Position numbers and translations under genes: made by a program
Shown: piece after piece, positions 61,818-64,000 of the stretch
Layout: each line of letters begins with the position of its first letter
Position numbering within the stretch: the first letter of the stretch is position 1
Notes under the pieces: generated by a model
What the model was told of the DNA's origin: nothing
Seen by the model: only the letters and a program-made list of their open reading frames with translations
Database searches by the model: none
Assembly (NCBI GenBank): GCA_038260305.1
Contig: JBBSNY010000008.1
Location: forward strand, 1 to 64,000
Reading direction: 5' to 3'
From: CADCVQ01 sp038260305
GTDB taxonomy: Bacteria > Actinomycetota > Thermoleophilia > Solirubrobacterales > Solirubrobacteraceae
Length of the DNA: 64,000 nucleotides

Positions 61818-62735
61818 TCAGCCGGGGCGGGCATGTGATCCCCATGACTGGGCGGACATGACCGCGCGCTGACTCGGCGTCGCCGTGTTGTAGCTGCGGG
61901 TCTGGTTGTCGGCGACGATGAGGTCCTCCTGATCGGCTTGGCAGAAGACGTCGCCGAGATGCCAGTCCGGCGGCATCCGAGCGACGCCGAGCCGATCAAC
62001 GACGACCGTTGCGAGCCCGCGGGCTTGCAGCTGGTTCGTGATCGACCGCCGCCCGCTCTCGAGCTCGTATGTCGCCCACTTCGTGCGCGTCACGCCGACG
62101 CGCAGCGACGAGAACAGCGCGCGATCCACGAGGAAGGCGTTCGTCCGCAGGTGGGTCGCGGGGAAGCGACGCATCCCACGCGAATGGCGCGCGACCTGGG
62201 CGAACGTGTAGAGCCAGTTGGTGACGTCGCCCGGCACACGCGTGCCGCTGAGCTCGTGCATCGCCCGGTTCGCCGCGCGGCGGCTCTGAAACGAGCGTGC
62301 ATAGGGTCCGCCCAACCCGAGCAGGAACAGCTGGTAGGAGAGGTGGCTGTTCCACGTGCCGGTCGCACCGGCGGCGCCCGTGGCATCGTCGTCGAGCGCC
62401 GCGGCGAGCAGCGCCAGCCAGCCCGGAGCGACGATCTCGCTGAATGAGTTCAGGAAGCAGAGCCGCTCGTGGCGCAGGGCGGCGGCAGCGGCGGCGTAGG
62501 CCGTCAGGTCGAAGCCGCAGTCGGACACATCGACGACCCGTGGGGCGTGCGCAGCGGCGCGCTCGAGGTAGGGGGCCTGCGCGGCGCCGCCCTCGAACCC
62601 CTTGAACAGCAACACGAGGTCATGTTCGAGCTCGGCGGGCTGCCGCTCGTAGGACCTCATGAAGGTCTCAAACGGGCGCAGGCCGTTGGAGTGGCGCACG
62701 AGGTGCACGACCGCGGTGCGAGAGCGCGCCGTCAT
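61818..62735 (-). CDS. GT-A-like protein of glycan cluster
   Basis: 305 residues. The start AVVHLVRHSNGLRPFETFMRSYERQ with HDLVLLFKGFEGG, then VVDVSDCGFDLTAYAAAAAAL and RLCFLNSFSEIVAPGWLALLAAAL, resembles sugar-nucleotide-type folds where CFLNSFSEI takes the DXD place without acidic residues. A late Trp/Asp-rich block (PPDWHLGDVFCQADQEDLIVADNQTRSYN) is distinctive. It sits between a methyltransferase and Wzx in one unit. I do not recognise a firm family. Confidence 0.75.
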   Translation of the reverse strand: MTARSRTAVVHLVRHSNGLRPFETFMRSYERQPAELEHDLVLLFKGFEGGAAQAPYLERAAAHAPRVVDVSDCGFDLTAYAAAAAALRHERLCFLNSFSEIVAPGWLALLAAALDDDATGAAGATGTWNSHLSYQLFLLGLGGPYARSFQSRRAANRAMHELSGTRVPGDVTNWLYTFAQVARHSRGMRRFPATHLRTNAFLVDRALFSSLRVGVTRTKWATYELESGRRSITNQLQARGLATVVVDRLGVARMPPDWHLGDVFCQADQEDLIVADNQTRSYNTATPSQRAVMSAQSWGSHARPG

Positions 62736-62744
62736 CGCGATGCG

Positions 62745-63470
62745 TCAGTGCCGCAGGATCACGATGAACTCGATGCCGTTGCCCTGGACCTCCTCGATCG
62801 TAAAGGGCATGCCGAGCTCGTCGCGGGCATGCTCGAGCATCTCGAGGAAGCCATCCGGCGTCCACACGTGGAAGTGGATCGAGTAGTCGGCGTCCGACAG
62901 CGCGACGATGCGGGCCTCGACATCGGGGGCTCGGTCGACGTTCACGACCCAGTCGCGGAAGTGCTCGGCTCGCGACCATGCCGGACCCTCCTCGAGGTCG
63001 CGCAGCACGTGCGCCAACGGCGTCACTTCACGATCGACGTCGAACGTGCGGCGCTTGTCCGGCACCGCGAGGTAGAGCACCCCTCCTGGCCGCAGCACGC
63101 GCAGGTGATTGCGGATCGTCGCGAGCGGGCTCTGCGTGTGCTCGATGAAGTGGTTGGCGATAACGAAGTTGAGGCTCGCGTCGGTCACCGTCGCCAGCGC
63201 CTCGCCGTCGTCGATGACGTCGACCGGGACGAGGGGCAGCTTGGCAAGCTCGGGGTAGTGCTCTCGCAGCCCCGCCTCGTCGTAGCGATCGATGTAGCGC
63301 ACCCGTGCGCGATCGGAGACGCGCAGCGGCTGGTGCAGGGCGCCGATCTCGACCCCATCGCCGGCGATGTAGCGGTCCGAGAGCGTCCGCCGCCGCCGCC
63401 GGAAACGCATGAGCTCCACGAGGCCGACCAGCGGGCGGACCGGGTGGCGCAGCGCGCGGACGAGTCTCAT
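62745..63470 (-). CDS. Class I SAM-dependent methyltransferase
   Basis: 241 residues. GVEIGALHQPLRV replaces the usual motif I Gly-rich loop, a form common in a glycan-cluster methyltransferase group. RYIDRYDEAGLREHYPEL, NFVIANHFIEHTQSPLATI and VLRPGGVLYLAVPDKRRTFD follow. It heads a five-gene unit with a leaderless promoter (TAGCCT, 7 bases before the ATG). Probably O-methylates a sugar. Confidence 0.9.
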   Translation of the reverse strand: MRLVRALRHPVRPLVGLVELMRFRRRRRTLSDRYIAGDGVEIGALHQPLRVSDRARVRYIDRYDEAGLREHYPELAKLPLVPVDVIDDGEALATVTDASLNFVIANHFIEHTQSPLATIRNHLRVLRPGGVLYLAVPDKRRTFDVDREVTPLAHVLRDLEEGPAWSRAEHFRDWVVNVDRAPDVEARIVALSDADYSIHFHVWTPDGFLEMLEHARDELGMPFTIEEVQGNGIEFIVILRH

Positions 63471-63477
63471 GGCCTGC

Positions 63478-63483
63478 AGGCTA
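63478..63483 (-). promoter_or_regulatory. -10 TAGCCT, leaderless promoter of five-gene unit
   Basis: TAGCCT on the minus strand is followed by GCAGGCC and ATG 63470. Confidence 0.5.
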
Positions 63484-63626
63484 CCCGCCGTCCAGCCCGG
63501 TCGCCGGGTGCTCGGCGCCCGTTGCGACCGTGTTGCTGCACCGCCGCGGCGTCGTCATCCTCCCCGCGACGATGCCGACCCTCGATGACAACCCCGGTGG
63601 CGCCGCCATCGGGCTCGCGTAGCCCG

Positions 63627-64000
63627 ATGGCGCCCCGCCCGGCGGTGCTCTTCGTCTGTCCCGACGCGGTCGGGCAGCGCATGTCGGGCCTCGGGATCCG
63701 CTACGTGGAGCTCGCTCGCGCGCTGTCTGCGTATGCCGACGTCACGGTCGCCAGCGGAGCGGCGGACTCGACGCCGGTCGACGACGTCCAGACCGCCTGT
63801 TACGCCGTCCACGCGCCGTCGCAGCTGCGCCCGCTGATCGCTCGCAGCGACGTCGTCGTCGCTCCGCCGCAGTGGCCGCTCGTCGCGAGTTGGCTTCGCT
63901 CATGCGACGCGCGCGTGATCCACGACGTCTACACGCCCGAGGCGCTTGAGACCGCGCAGCTGTTCGCCGGCCACAGGCCGGCCGTCCGGCGGCTGATGGC
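63627..64000 (+). CDS. GT4-type glycosyltransferase, N-terminus only
   Basis: Partial gene cut by the right edge; 124 complete codons are visible from ATG 63627. VLFVCPDAVGQRMSGLGIRYVELARALS is the N-terminal GT-B loop, followed by ADVTVASGAA and DVVVAPPQWPLVASWL, then VIHDVYTPEALE. The catalytic half is outside the window. It is divergent from the methyltransferase at 62745; the 156 bases between hold the leaderless -10 of that gene and no clear promoter for this one. Confidence 0.8.
   Translation, partial: MAPRPAVLFVCPDAVGQRMSGLGIRYVELARALSAYADVTVASGAADSTPVDDVQTACYAVHAPSQLRPLIARSDVVVAPPQWPLVASWLRSCDARVIHDVYTPEALETAQLFAGHRPAVRRLM

Overview
The window is very GC-rich (roughly 70% or more by eye), has almost no spare intergenic DNA, and uses GTG and occasionally TTG starts. 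Secreted PKD/RTX proteins, a CsoR copper operon, an AbiEi-like/DUF559 protein with the 'LHRGVYAVGH' signature, clan-A glycosidase-like secreted proteins and very many glycosyltransferases together suggest an actinobacterium of the Thermoleophilia / Solirubrobacterales type (Conexibacter, Solirubrobacter or Patulibacter-like). This is inference from protein style, as no rRNA or tRNA gene was seen.

Layout. 1-2200: two tandem secreted PKD-type proteins, the left one cut by the window edge. 2270-3180: a short-chain dehydrogenase. 3250-7760: a copper module, with csoR divergent from copZ, a secreted His-rich protein and copA, then an overlapping NlpC/P60-like hydrolase. 7800-12930: STAS protein, secreted glycosidase-like protein, tyrosinase with a translationally coupled partner, DUF559 protein, a small membrane ORF and ctaA. 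13150-64000: an unusually long surface-glycan region of about 50 kb.

The glycan region holds several transcription units. One plus-strand unit (15081-21701) carries a lipoprotein, a Wzx flippase, AsnB-type amidotransferase, a GT4 and a Wzy/ligase. It is followed by a decayed IS630 element. A minus-strand unit (29275-22721) carries a 999-residue initiating transferase / polymerase / TPR fusion, a sugar epimerase, a GT4-zinc ribbon-methyltransferase fusion and a broken methyltransferase. Next come a nucleotide-sugar dehydrogenase, an MFS exporter, rfbC, and a secreted glycosidase. A cassette at 34709-41768 contains glycosyltransferases with a shared Ig-like domain, methyltransferases and a GT-C-like membrane protein. 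An ABC-transporter branch (43828-49468) has Wzm, Wzt with a substrate-binding tail, a coiled-coil methyltransferase resembling a chain terminator, and a double glycosyltransferase. The rest (49431-64000) is more glycosyltransferases, methyltransferases, a second Wzx flippase and a GT-C-like membrane protein. The locus therefore has parts for both Wzx/Wzy and ABC-dependent glycan export.

A regulatory theme runs through the window. Many genes that head a transcription unit have a TANNNT hexamer only 6-8 bases (sometimes 10) upstream of the start codon and no ribosome binding site, the signature of leaderless mRNAs. This pattern was used to choose several starts. The wzt and methyltransferase genes are served by divergent -10 hexamers that overlap by two bases. 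No CRISPR array, tRNA, rRNA, riboswitch or origin was recognised.
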